The position numbers and the translations under genes were made by a program. A stretch of DNA of 64,000 bases from an uncultured Gemmiger sp. (GTDB taxonomy: Bacteria > Bacillota > Clostridia > Oscillospirales > Ruminococcaceae): contig CALXHQ010000001.1 in NCBI GenBank assembly GCA_944388145.1, positions 372,001-436,000 of the forward strand, read 5' to 3'. Positions 9,128 to 16,425 of the stretch are shown piece after piece. Position 1 is the first letter of the stretch. Each line of letters opens with the position of its first letter. The notes under the pieces were generated by a model. The model made no database searches. It was not told the DNA's origin and worked only from the letters and a program-made list of their open reading frames with translations.

Positions 9128-9357
9128 TCCAAACAAAACAGATGCGCGGCGCGTTAAACCCGGGCGGGCAACAGCCCACACTTCGCGCAGCATGGCCCTG
9201 AGCGGCGCTGAGAGCCGTTCTTACCCCCCCCACTACTTTTCCATGCCGGCAGTGCAGACACCGCACAGAGGCCGGCAGATTCGGGCTGGCAGGCCTGCTG
9301 TGCGGTCGAGGCATCCGCCGGGATCGGTGCGCCCCCTCCCCTGCCCCAGCAGTACAA
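9128..9357. other. Intergenic stretch without a recognisable gene
   Basis: 230 bp between the tRNA-Thr promoter and the rpsR terminator. Short open frames exist on both strands but none has a ribosome binding site or a recognisable product. I see no repeat or RNA structure here. Confidence 0.6.
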
Positions 9358-9399
9358 ACAAAAACCGCCCCGACCAGGCATACTGCCGGCGGGGCGGTT
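9358..9399 (-). terminator. Terminator of the rpsF-ssb-rpsR operon
   Basis: A 10-bp stem (9363-9372 with 9390-9399), with a smaller inner pairing, is followed on the minus strand by TTTGTTTGT. Confidence 0.8.
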
Positions 9400-9420
9400 C
9401 AACGTGCTGTTTCGTCAGGA

Positions 9421-9663
9421 TTAGTCGCTGACGTAGGGCATCAGAGCCATATGACGGGCGCGCTTGATGGCAACCGTCAGCTCACGCTGATGGAAAGCGC
9501 AGGTGCCGGTCACACGGCGGGGGATGATCTTGGCGCGCTCGGTGACGTACTTGCGCAGGCGCGGCAGATCCTTGTAGTCAATGTGCTCGATGCGATCCAC
9601 GCAGAAGCTGCACACCTTGCGGCGGCCGCGGTGCATCGGACGGGACGAACGATCGTTAGCCAT
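9421..9663 (-). CDS. rpsR: 30S ribosomal protein S18
   Basis: 80 residues, normal for bS18, which binds next to S6 on the 30S platform. It is the Cys-containing form: CSFC near 18-21 and a later CAFH could bind zinc. The basic C-terminus and the [10 protein letters not shown]...IDYKD block are diagnostic. It is the last gene of the standard rpsF-ssb-rpsR operon; the 107-bp gap after ssb contains its own GGAGG site. Confidence 0.97.
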   Translation of the reverse strand: MANDRSSRPMHRGRRKVCSFCVDRIEHIDYKDLPRLRKYVTERAKIIPRRVTGTCAFHQRELTVAIKRARHMALMPYVSD

Positions 9664-9770
9664 GTCGGGTTACCTCCTTTTTCAGGATAAAATTCAAGGT
9701 TGGTTGCGGGCAGACCACCGGCCAGGCCGGCCTGGCTGCCGCCTCCACGCGCCGGGTGCAGGCGGGTGGA

Positions 9771-10238
9771 TCAGAAGGGCAGATCTCCCTCGTCCTCAAT
9801 CAGGGCGAAATCGTCATTGGTGCCAGCCGAATAGCTGGGGGCCGCAGGCTGTGCGGCGGGGCGAGCGTAATCTGCTGCCGGGGCCGGGGCGGCATGCCCG
9901 GCTGCGGCGGGGTTCGAGGATTTCGGGGCGGCAAAGTTCACATTGCTGGCCACGATCTCGACAGCATTGCGATTGTTGCCGTTCTTGTCCTGATAGGTGC
10001 GGGACTGCAGACGTCCCTCCACCGCAATCAGCGAGCCCTTGGTGAAATACCGGCAGACAAACTCTGCAGTGCGGTCCCAGGCAACAATGTCCAGGAAATC
10101 CGCCTGGCTCTGACCATTGGCATCGCGGCGGTTGCGGTCGCAGGCAATGCGGAAAGACGCGACATTTTTGCCGGTCTGCGTCTGGCGCAGCTGCGGGTCC
10201 GCCACCAGGCGGCCCATGATTGCAACAACATTCAGCAT
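9771..10238 (-). CDS. ssb: Single-stranded DNA-binding protein
   Basis: 155 residues: an N-terminal OB fold (about 1-105, starting MLNVVAIMGRLVADPQLR), a flexible Ala/Pro-rich linker (about 110-140), and the acidic tip ending EGDLPF that recruits partner proteins. It coats single-stranded DNA during replication and repair. It sits between rpsF and rpsR, 21 bp after rpsF, as in most Firmicutes. Confidence 0.97.
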   Translation of the reverse strand: MLNVVAIMGRLVADPQLRQTQTGKNVASFRIACDRNRRDANGQSQADFLDIVAWDRTAEFVCRYFTKGSLIAVEGRLQSRTYQDKNGNNRNAVEIVASNVNFAAPKSSNPAAAGHAAPAPAADYARPAAQPAAPSYSAGTNDDFALIEDEGDLPF

Positions 10239-10259
10239 AGTGTCTTACCTCTCAACCAC

Positions 10260-10544
10260 TCACTCTTCCTCAGCAATGATGATGCTGCGGAGAACACCCT
10301 CGGTGATCTTGTAGACGCGGTCCAGCTCAGCCGGGAAATCGGAGTTGCTGGTGAACTTGATCACCGTGTAGACGCCCTCGGTATTGTCCTCGATGGGATA
10401 GGCCAGGCGGCGCTTGCCCCACTCGTCGACAGAATCGATGGTGCCATTTGCCTCGATCAGGGACTTGAACTTGCCGATCAGCGCGGCAGAAGCCTCCTCA
10501 TCCAGGGCGGGATTGGTAACCAACATGGTTTCGTACTTAGCCAT
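10260..10544 (-). CDS. rpsF: 30S ribosomal protein S6
   Basis: 94 residues from an ATG with AAGGAGGTG upstream; the frame runs on further upstream but only this start fits the family, whose proteins begin MxKYE. bS6 forms a heterodimer with S18 on the 30S platform. WGKRRLAYPIED is the conserved core. It is the first gene of the operon, preceded by a structured leader and a perfect promoter. Confidence 0.97.
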   Translation of the reverse strand: MAKYETMLVTNPALDEEASAALIGKFKSLIEANGTIDSVDEWGKRRLAYPIEDNTEGVYTVIKFTSNSDFPAELDRVYKITEGVLRSIIIAEEE

Positions 10545-10552
10545 TTCTGTAC

Positions 10553-10634
10553 ACCTCCTTTTGGACATAAGGCCCCTTTTGCAAGGGGCAAGGGTTCCGG
10601 GCGGTTGACCCGGGGTTCCGTGCCGTTTGGCACA
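10553..10634 (-). promoter_or_regulatory. Structured rpsF leader, candidate S6:S18-binding autoregulatory RNA
   Basis: About 80 nt of leader can form three hairpins on the minus strand: GTGCC/GGCAC with an AAAC loop, a CCGGG/CCCGG stem enclosing CAACCG, and GCCCCTT/AAGGGGC next to the ribosome binding site. An rpsF leader bound by the S6:S18 complex is known in many bacteria and uses a CCG in a loop or bulge. The match here is by eye only. Confidence 0.5.
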
Positions 10635-10641
10635 GCAACTT

Positions 10642-10670
10642 ATTATAGCAAGCATGTCCGTGGTTGTCAA
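10642..10670 (-). promoter_or_regulatory. Promoter of the rpsF operon
   Basis: Perfect TTGACA (10665-10670), 17-bp spacer, TATAAT (10642-10647) on the minus strand. Confidence 0.92.
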
Positions 10671-10784
10671 GCCTTTTTGCGCCATAACCGGCGATTGCCT
10701 GTCATTTTTCCGCCGGCGGTGACTGTCGTTCTGCTGCGGAAGAACCCTTTCCATTTTCCCGGCAAGGGAACGGCCCATACCGTA

Positions 10785-10816
10785 TGCAAAAACCCCCGCC
10801 GGTAAGGCGGGGGTTT
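10785..10816 (-). terminator. Terminator of tRNA-Ser
   Basis: An 11-bp stem (10790-10800 with 10806-10816) with five T residues following on the minus strand. Confidence 0.88.
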
Positions 10817-10817
10817 G

Positions 10818-10909
10818 TGGCGGAAAGAAAGGGATTCGAACCCTTGAGGGCTTTAGGGGCCCTACACGATTTCCAGTCGTGCGCCTTAGACCAGCTCAGC
10901 CATCTTTCC
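10818..10909 (-). tRNA. tRNA-Ser(GGA)
   Basis: A 92-nt class II tRNA with long variable arm and encoded CCA. The anticodon loop CTGGAAA gives GGA (complement of 10872-10874). The acceptor pairs GGAAAGA with TCTTTCC. Confidence 0.96.
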
Positions 10910-10946
10910 ATTTTCGCAACCGACCACACGGTCAACTGCGAATGAT

Positions 10947-10975
10947 ATTATAGCAGGCCCTTTACCGGCTGTCAA
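10947..10975 (-). promoter_or_regulatory. Promoter of tRNA-Ser
   Basis: Perfect TTGACA (10970-10975), 17-bp spacer, TATAAT (10947-10952) on the minus strand. Confidence 0.92.
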
Positions 10976-11035
10976 GCCTTTTTTGAAAGAAAAGCCGGAT
11001 TTCCAGCCACAATCTTCAAAATGCAATTCAAGCGT

Positions 11036-11650
11036 TCAATTTTGATCCAGTGTCAAGACCGGCCACCCCAGCAGGCGTGCGGCCGCGTGGTCGTGGGTGA
11101 CCAGCAGGGTATCCCGCCCGGCGGCCAGGCGCACCACCGCGGCGGCGGCCCGGTCCACCAGCGCGTCGTCCATACCGGTGAACGGCTCGTCCAGCAGCAG
11201 CAGGTCAGCCCCCCGGCAGAGCAGAGCACGCAAGAGGGCGGCACGGCGCTTTTGACCGCCGGACAGCCTTCCGGCGGGGGTTTTCAGGTCGGCGTCGGCA
11301 AAGCCCAGGGCACGCAACTCCTCCCGGGCCTGTGCGCGGGTCACGCCCCTCCCGGTCAGGCAGATATTATCCGCCGCGGTCAGTTGGGGGCAAAGCCGGT
11401 CCTCCTGAAACATGGCGGCAATACGGCGGCCTTCCAGCCCCTCGATCCGGCCGGCATCCGGCGTTTCCAGCCCCATCAGGATGCGCAACAGCGTGGTCTT
11501 GCCCTGACCGGAAGGGCCCATCAACACGGCGGGGCCGTCAATGGCCAGGCAAACATCTGCAAGCACCTGTTTACCGGGGGATTCCTCCCCCAGCGGCGGC
11601 TGTCTGGGGCCCTGATCGAAGGTTTTGCAGAGGCCAATGATCCGAATCAT
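11036..11650 (-). CDS. ABC importer ATP-binding protein (SsuB/TauB type)
   Basis: 204 residues from an ATG that overlaps the permease stop in ATGA, with GGGAGGT upstream. Walker A GPSGQGKT is at 45-52, the ABC signature LSGGQ at 129-133, and Walker B LLLLDEP near 150-156. The ATPase energises the neighbouring permease at the inner membrane face. It is a short version of the family, with little after the switch region. The context matches the nitrate/sulfonate/taurine-type importer class, whose substrates are diverse. Confidence 0.9.
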   Translation of the reverse strand: MIRIIGLCKTFDQGPRQPPLGEESPGKQVLADVCLAIDGPAVLMGPSGQGKTTLLRILMGLETPDAGRIEGLEGRRIAAMFQEDRLCPQLTAADNICLTGRGVTRAQAREELRALGFADADLKTPAGRLSGGQKRRAALLRALLCRGADLLLLDEPFTGMDDALVDRAAAAVVRLAAGRDTLLVTHDHAAARLLGWPVLTLDQN

Positions 11651-12462
11651 GCGCGCACCTCCCCGCAGAGGCAATTTCTGGCCAGGCGAAGCAGCCGGGT
11701 GGCAATGGCCGACAACGACGCCGACAGCAGCACAATGACCAGCGTCCAGGCGAACACGTCGGGAGTGGTCAGAGTAATCTTGGCCCGGTAGAGGGCGTCA
11801 CCCACGCTGTGGTCAGGCAGGCCGATGACCTCGGCCGAGACGCCGCTCTTCCAGCACATTCCCATGGCGGCAGCGCAGCTTTCACAGAAGGAGGGAAAAA
11901 TCCCAGGCAGCCAGATGTACCGCAGCCGCCGGGACAGCGGCAGGCGGTAAACCTTTGCCATCTCGATGAGCTGGCGGTCGGTGTCAGCAATGCCGGCAGC
12001 CACACCCGCGTAAACCACCGGCAGCACATGGGTGAAACTGACAATGACAGACAGATTGGCGCTGCTGGCCCAAAGCAGGGCCAGGATGACAAAGCTGGCA
12101 ACCGGCATGGCACGGATCAGCTGCATGACAGGGTTGAACAAAATCCGCACCAGCTTCCAGCGGGCACTGGCGGCTCCCAGCAATGCGCCGAACACCACCG
12201 CCAACAAAAAGCCGGCCAGAATGCGCAGCGCGCTGAAGGCGATGCGGTGCCAGAAATCGGCGGTGGGCAAAAGCCGGGCCAGCGCCTCCAGGGTGCCCAG
12301 CGGCGAGGTGAGGAACAGGCCGCCGTATCCCAGCGTTGCGGCGGCAACCTGCCAGACAACCACCCAAAACGCAACGGCGCCTGCCGTTTGGAGCAGGCGC
12401 CTGCGCTTATTCGGTTCAGGCCGCGGCATCTTCGCTGGCGGCAACGCCGTAGTAGAAATCAT
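11647..12462 (-). CDS. ABC importer permease (SsuC/TauC type)
   Basis: Up to 271 residues with about six membrane segments and an EAA-type loop (about residues 165-190) that docks the ATPase. The start is uncertain: the first candidate (12462) overlaps the binding-protein gene by 47 bp, while an in-frame ATG at 12429, just before the basic PNKRRR stretch, overlaps it by 14 bp. Neither has a strong ribosome binding site, so translational coupling to the upstream gene is likely. It is the second gene of a binding protein/permease/ATPase operon. Confidence 0.88.
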   Translation of the reverse strand: MISTTALPPAKMPRPEPNKRRRLLQTAGAVAFWVVVWQVAAATLGYGGLFLTSPLGTLEALARLLPTADFWHRIAFSALRILAGFLLAVVFGALLGAASARWKLVRILFNPVMQLIRAMPVASFVILALLWASSANLSVIVSFTHVLPVVYAGVAAGIADTDRQLIEMAKVYRLPLSRRLRYIWLPGIFPSFCESCAAAMGMCWKSGVSAEVIGLPDHSVGDALYRAKITLTTPDVFAWTLVIVLLSASLSAIATRLLRLARNCLCGEVRA

Positions 12463-13495
12463 CCCCCGGCATCTCGCCGCCCACGCTGGAGGGGTCGGCG
12501 TCGTACAGAACCTGGAAGTAGTTGACCAGGTCCGTCTTCATCTCATCGCCGGTCTCGAAGACGATATTGCACTCGGGCAGGGCCTTCTGCGCCAGGGCCG
12601 CCTTGGCCACAATTCCGTACTGCTCACACAGGGCGGCGGTCCCCTCAATGTCGGTGTTGGCGGCCTCAACGCTGGCGGCGTAGCCGTCCAGGAAGGCTTC
12701 AAAGGCAGCGGGGTCACGGTCGATGGCGTCCTTGCGGGCCACCAGAACGCCGGTGACCAGCTTGCTGCCGGCCACAGCCTCCCACTCGGTATTCATATCC
12801 AGGGCTACGCGCAGGCCCTCCACCTGGGACAGGGCGCTGGTAACAAAGGGCTGGGGCAGCATGACAATGGTCCCCTTGCCGGCCTGCAGCTGGGCCAGGG
12901 CCTCAGTGGCCTCACTGAAATACTCAATGGTCACGTCGGTATCCGGGTCCAGGCCATTCTCAGTCAGAACGTAGCGCAGCACGTACTCGGGGGTGGTGCC
13001 CTTGCCGGTGGTCAGGATGGTCTGTCCCTTCAGGTCCGCCACCGACTGGACCGTGTCGCCCTGTTCCAGGATGTACAGCACGCCCAGTGTATTGATGCAA
13101 GCCACTTCCACCTGCCCCTCGGTACGCTGGTAGAGTGTGGCCGCCAGATTGGCGGGCACCGCCGCAGCGTCCAGCTCACCCTTCACCAGCAGGGGAACAA
13201 TCTCATCGGCGGCACCATACATAGTGAACTCGTACTCACCGGTGCCTTCGCTGTCCGCGATCAGGTTGCACAGGCCCATGGTGGTGGGGCCCTTCAGCCC
13301 GGCAATGCGCAAGGCGTTGCCGGAGGTCTCCGGGGTGGCTGCCTCGGGGGTTTCTTCCACCGCCTCAGGGGCGGCAGTGGACTGTGCAGCGGAGGAGGAC
13401 TCCTCCGCCGTGGAGGACGTAGTACCGCCGCAGGCAGCCAGCGACACGCACAGCGCCAACGCGGTGACGCCGGAGATCAGTTGTTTCAGTTTCAT
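12416..13495 (-). CDS. ABC importer substrate-binding lipoprotein
   Basis: 359 residues with a lipoprotein signal peptide; the lipobox LAAC puts the lipid-bearing cysteine near residue 22, followed by a Ser/Thr/Glu-rich linker. The mature part is a periplasmic-binding type II fold of the NMT1/SsuA kind (RIAGLKGPTTMGL..., then GELDAAAVPANLA), delivering a small ligand to the partner permease. The ligand cannot be read from sequence; no thiamine riboswitch precedes the operon. The gene is first in the operon, behind a long leader and a palindromic operator candidate. Confidence 0.88.
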   Translation of the reverse strand: MKLKQLISGVTALALCVSLAACGGTTSSTAEESSSAAQSTAAPEAVEETPEAATPETSGNALRIAGLKGPTTMGLCNLIADSEGTGEYEFTMYGAADEIVPLLVKGELDAAAVPANLAATLYQRTEGQVEVACINTLGVLYILEQGDTVQSVADLKGQTILTTGKGTTPEYVLRYVLTENGLDPDTDVTIEYFSEATEALAQLQAGKGTIVMLPQPFVTSALSQVEGLRVALDMNTEWEAVAGSKLVTGVLVARKDAIDRDPAAFEAFLDGYAASVEAANTDIEGTAALCEQYGIVAKAALAQKALPECNIVFETGDEMKTDLVNYFQVLYDADPSSVGGEMPGDDFYYGVAASEDAAA

Positions 13496-13518
13496 GGTTC
13501 AAAACTCCTCTCAAAAGT

Positions 13519-13538
13519 GTGCCCGCAAACGCGGGCAC
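13519..13538 (-). promoter_or_regulatory. Hairpin in the ABC importer leader
   Basis: A perfect 8-bp stem (13519-13526 with 13531-13538) with an AAAC/GTTT tetraloop lies 24 bp before the binding-protein ATG and is followed on the minus strand by ACTTTTG. It could be a weak attenuator or an mRNA-stabilising hairpin. Confidence 0.4.
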
Positions 13539-13600
13539 GGCCGCACCTGTCCCCCCCCTTCCGGGTTTGGCACAGGCGCCGCCGTTCTTTCAACGGTTTT

Positions 13601-13642
13601 ATCATACACGATTTCCTTTTCTATTTCCGTTGCTCGAGCAAC
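13601..13642 (-). promoter_or_regulatory. Promoter region and 14-bp operator candidate of the ABC importer
   Basis: A TATGAT -10 (13601-13606) has no good -35 at the right distance. Instead the perfect palindrome GTTGCTCGAGCAAC (13629-13642) covers the -35 position. A weak -35 overlapped by a dyad suggests an activator or repressor site between this operon and the divergent DUF378 gene. Confidence 0.55.
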
Positions 13643-13766
13643 ACAAAGCGGCAATATTCCCCCGCCGGGCCGGGTTGCGCTCTTTGTGCAGGACGTCTCC
13701 GAGTATTTTGCCGTGCATAAAACCAGCAGGGCCCGGCAATGCTATCAGCGGAAAGGAGGATGTTTC

Positions 13767-13982
13767 ATGTCCTTATTTCGAAAGATCCTGTTGCTGCTCG
13801 TCATTATTGGCGGGCTGAACTGGGGCATCTACGGCATCTGGGCCTTCAACGCTGTGGGCTGGCTGTTCGGCGGCAGCCTGGGCTGGCTGGCTCGCGCCGT
13901 GTTCATTCTGGTGGGCCTGGCCGCCATCGGCCTGATCCCCTCGCTGTTTCTGTCGGACCGGCGCAAATCCGACGACGCCTGA
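13767..13982 (+). CDS. DUF378 family small membrane protein
   Basis: 71 residues, two hydrophobic helices separated by a short loop, with NWGIYGIWAFN in the middle of the first half, matching the DUF378 family. AAAGGAGGA ends six bases before the ATG. The function is unknown. It is divergent from the ABC importer and ends before a strong bidirectional terminator. Confidence 0.85.
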   Translation: MSLFRKILLLLVIIGGLNWGIYGIWAFNAVGWLFGGSLGWLARAVFILVGLAAIGLIPSLFLSDRRKSDDA

Positions 13983-14125
13983 GCCCCGGCGGGCACGGGA
14001 TCGCCCGCCACGCGCCGGATCATCCGGCAGGGCCGGCATATCGCCGCCAGGCGCAGCCTTTGCCTTGCCAAACTTTCGGCGCCTACACAGCCCGCGGGCC
14101 GTCACACCCGGGGCGCAAGAAACGT

Positions 14126-14172
14126 AAAAGCCCCGCTGTACAGTGAAAAAGGCACTGTGCAGCGGGGCTTTT
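14126..14172. terminator. Bidirectional terminator
   Basis: A 20-bp stem with one G-U pair (14126-14145 with 14153-14172); its outer AAAA/TTTT ends serve the DUF378 gene and the convergent acetyltransferase. Confidence 0.9.
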
Positions 14173-14215
14173 GCCGCTTCGCGGTCGTTTTGTCCGGGAG
14201 AGGGCGGTGTGTGCG

Positions 14216-14635
14216 TTATCCGCCAAAAGCCAGCAGATTTCCCAGGGGAACGCCGAACCCGATGGCCCGATACAGGGGGACGTCGCAGTCGGCACAGCCA
14301 ACCGTCAGGGAACCCACGCCGCTTTGCTCATATGCAAAAGCGACCAGTTTGCGCGCAATCCCCTGATGCCGATATGCCGGCCGAATATAAAAATCCTCCA
14401 GCACACCGGATTTCCCGTAATGGAAAGTCGAGTAAGTCTCACATATTGAGCAGCACGCCACCAGCGTCTGATCGCAGCGGCAGCCGTAGAAGCGGATTTT
14501 TCTCATCTTGATTGCCTGTTTCAAACGATTCAGCTCTGCACAGGTCGGCTCAGCCTCTCCAATTTCCGCTTTATACGCCTTCTGCAATTCGACAAGCTCC
14601 TCAAACGCTTCTGGACGAATCTTTACCAAATCCAT
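14216..14635 (-). CDS. GNAT family N-acetyltransferase
   Basis: 139 residues from an ATG with GGAGG eight bases upstream; the frame continues further upstream without a usable site. The acetyl-CoA-binding motif A is visible as RPAYRHQGIARKLVAFA (about 83-99), and YRAIGFG near the C-terminus is the usual last strand. Substrate unknown. It is the last gene after the membrane-protein/XRE pair and may be co-transcribed with it. Confidence 0.82.
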   Translation of the reverse strand: MDLVKIRPEAFEELVELQKAYKAEIGEAEPTCAELNRLKQAIKMRKIRFYGCRCDQTLVACCSICETYSTFHYGKSGVLEDFYIRPAYRHQGIARKLVAFAYEQSGVGSLTVGCADCDVPLYRAIGFGVPLGNLLAFGG

Positions 14636-14684
14636 CTTTGCAACCTCCGCTGCCATTGGGCAACTTTCTGCGCGATACCACAGA

Positions 14685-14888
14685 TCAGCCGGTATTCCCA
14701 TCCTGTGCAAACAGCTCATCCACCGTGGTGTCCAGTTCCCGCGCCAAGGCAAAGGCCAAGGCCAGGGTGGGGTCATACTTGTTATTTTCAATGGCGTTGA
14801 CCGTCTGGCGGGTCACGCCGCAGGCTTTGGCCAGTGTTTCCTGGGAAATTCCCTTCTGTTTGCGCAGCACGCGAATACAATTGTGCAC
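14685..14888 (-). CDS. XRE family transcriptional regulator
   Basis: 67 residues, a single lambda-repressor-like helix-turn-helix: IRVLRKQKGISQETLAKACGVTRQTVNAIENNKYDPTLALAFALARELDTTVDELF. It starts with GTG three bases after the stop of the membrane-protein gene, so the two are coupled. Minimal regulators of this kind commonly pair with a small membrane protein and regulate the pair. Repeated operator-like sites occur at the operon promoter. Confidence 0.9.
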   Translation of the reverse strand: MHNCIRVLRKQKGISQETLAKACGVTRQTVNAIENNKYDPTLALAFALARELDTTVDELFAQDGNTG

Positions 14889-14891
14889 AGC

Positions 14892-15197
14892 TCAGTCACC
14901 ATACTTACGTTTGTAGTAAAGCAGCTCGATAGCGTACAAGACCGAAAATACCAGCAGGGTGGAAAACGCATTGACGCCGTCTGATTCCCCACCAGTGACG
15001 GACCGGTACACATCCTCAACCACATGGAATATCAGATACAAGAGAAAGACGGGGAAACAGGCCGCAGCTGCGCGTCCGACAATCAATTTACGGCGCTCGT
15101 CCCCCTGGCGGGCCATTGTGACAAACACATACGCAATGACCGCCCAGCAGACGGCAAAAAAGGCAACGCATAAAAACAGGATGAGCCAGTGATCCAT
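14892..15197 (-). CDS. Small membrane protein paired with the XRE regulator
   Basis: 101 residues with three hydrophobic stretches (about 5-27, 42-62, 77-92) separated by charged loops (RQGDERRK; RSVTGGESDG). GGAGGT precedes the ATG. It is the first gene of the operon and is translationally adjacent to the XRE regulator. I do not recognise a characterised family; its role is presumably tied to the regulator. Confidence 0.78.
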   Translation of the reverse strand: MDHWLILFLCVAFFAVCWAVIAYVFVTMARQGDERRKLIVGRAAAACFPVFLLYLIFHVVEDVYRSVTGGESDGVNAFSTLLVFSVLYAIELLYYKRKYGD

Positions 15198-15340
15198 AAG
15201 TCACCTCCGTGTAAGTACGAGTGAAATCCTCTGCGCACGACATGGATAGATCATGCATCGGGAAAAACGTCGCTGCATCCGGCCGCGATGCAGCGGCCAC
15301 AAGAGCTGTGCTTTTGGCCGGCCGCGCCAAAAACGGAAAA

Positions 15341-15401
15341 CTCTTTTGACATTTTCAGTATACCAGCAGCGGCTCCAAATGTCAAACTCTTTTTACATTT
15401 T
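15341..15401 (-). promoter_or_regulatory. Promoter and repeated operator sites of the membrane-protein/XRE operon
   Basis: On the minus strand, TTGACA (15380-15385), a 17-bp spacer and TATACT (15357-15362). A 15-bp element, CTCTTTTGACATTTT (15341-15355), recurs with one change at 15387-15401, and an inverted AAATGTCAAA (15377-15386) overlaps the -35. Three related half-sites across the promoter suggest autorepression by the XRE protein. Confidence 0.7.
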
Positions 15402-15516
15402 ATGCTACATAACAAAAAGTAGCTCCCCGTGCGTACCGCGTTCTATCCCCTGTTGCGGCCGCATAGGGTGTGGCAGAAGCCCCGCTCATCCTGCGGGGCC
15501 AGAGGGAGGGGCGTGC

Positions 15517-15828
15517 ATGAGGACAGACGATACAGACCAGCGGGCCCTGGAGATCGGGCGGTACATTGTGGAACATGCGGCGACGGTGCGTGCCACTGCC
15601 GTGGTGTTCGGCGTGAGCAAAAGCACCGTCTGGAAGGACCAGACCCGTTTGCGGCGTCAGGCGCCCGCGCTGTGGCGGGCGGTGCAGCAGGTACTGCAGC
15701 GCAACAAGGCCGAACGGCACCTGCGCGGCGGCGAGGCTACCCGCAGGAAATTTCTATTCCGCAGCGCACTGCATCCGCCTGATCTGCAGCCGGAAAAGGC
15801 TTGCACCGCAGATGGTCAGCCTGTATAA
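15517..15828 (+). CDS. spoIIID: SpoIIID-like sporulation transcription factor
   Basis: 103 residues from an ATG with GAGGGAGGGG upstream. Strong resemblance to Bacillus SpoIIID: IGRYIVEHAATVRATAVVFGVSKSTVWKD is the N-terminal helix-turn-helix, and the C-terminal basic block ending ERHLRGGEATRRKF matches the family's RHLRGGEATK. The linker between them is about one residue shorter, and about 20 unrelated residues follow. SpoIIID is a mother-cell regulator during endospore formation. In this lineage many members are thought not to sporulate, so a changed role is possible. Confidence 0.85.
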   Translation: MRTDDTDQRALEIGRYIVEHAATVRATAVVFGVSKSTVWKDQTRLRRQAPALWRAVQQVLQRNKAERHLRGGEATRRKFLFRSALHPPDLQPEKACTADGQPV

Positions 15829-15915
15829 TATTTGTAAAAGAAGGGCGTGTCGAACGGGTGCGCCGGAGCGGCGGAGGGCGGCCGCCATCCCCGATGGAAA
15901 GGTCGTGTAAACAGG

Positions 15916-16395
15916 ATGAAACGCAAGGATTATATCAGCTGGGACGAATATTTTATGGGCATTGCGCTGCTGTCAGCCATGCGGTCCAAGGACAGCAACA
16001 GTCAGGTGGGCGCCTGCATTGTCAGCCCGGAAAACAAAATCCTTTCGTTGGGGTACAACGGCATGCCCATCGGCTGTAACGACGATGATATGCCCTGGGA
16101 ACGGGAGGGCGACCCGCTGGAGACCAAGTACATGTATGTCTGCCATGCGGAGCTCAACGCCATCCTCAACTCCGCCCACAGCAACCTGAAGGGGGCCCGG
16201 GTGTATGTGACGTTGTTTCCCTGCAACGAGTGCGCCAAGGCCATCATTCAGAGCGGCATCCAGGAGATCATCTACTATTCGGACAAATACCACAATTCGC
16301 CGGCCAGCACAGCCAGCCGGCGGCTGTTCAACATGACCGGCGTCAAATACCGGGCCTATCACCCCACCGGGCGGGAACTGACCCTGGATGTGTAA
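15916..16395 (+). CDS. Deoxycytidylate (dCMP) deaminase
   Basis: 159 residues. Zinc deaminase motifs are present: HAE (CHAELNAILNS) with the catalytic glutamate, and PCNECAK with two zinc ligands. An upstream SQVGACIV...GYNGMP block is typical of dCMP deaminase rather than tRNA deaminase. The enzyme turns dCMP into dUMP, feeding thymidylate synthesis. The ATG at 15916 best fits the family (MKRKDYISWDEYF), though its ribosome binding site is weak. Uridine kinase follows 30 bp later, so a pyrimidine-salvage operon is likely. Confidence 0.92.
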   Translation: MKRKDYISWDEYFMGIALLSAMRSKDSNSQVGACIVSPENKILSLGYNGMPIGCNDDDMPWEREGDPLETKYMYVCHAELNAILNSAHSNLKGARVYVTLFPCNECAKAIIQSGIQEIIYYSDKYHNSPASTASRRLFNMTGVKYRAYHPTGRELTLDV

Positions 16396-16425
16396 CACTG
16401 CGCGAAGCAGGAAAGGCGGAGGAAG

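Noticed and set aside
13496-13600. Leader of the ABC importer considered as a thiamine (TPP) riboswitch
   Set aside because: The conserved CTGAGA and the second conserved TPP element are not present; only simple hairpins are seen.
15253-15516. Upstream extension of the SpoIIID-like frame
   Set aside because: The extension runs through the promoter/operator region of the divergent operon; the ATG at 15517 has the ribosome binding site and matches the family start.
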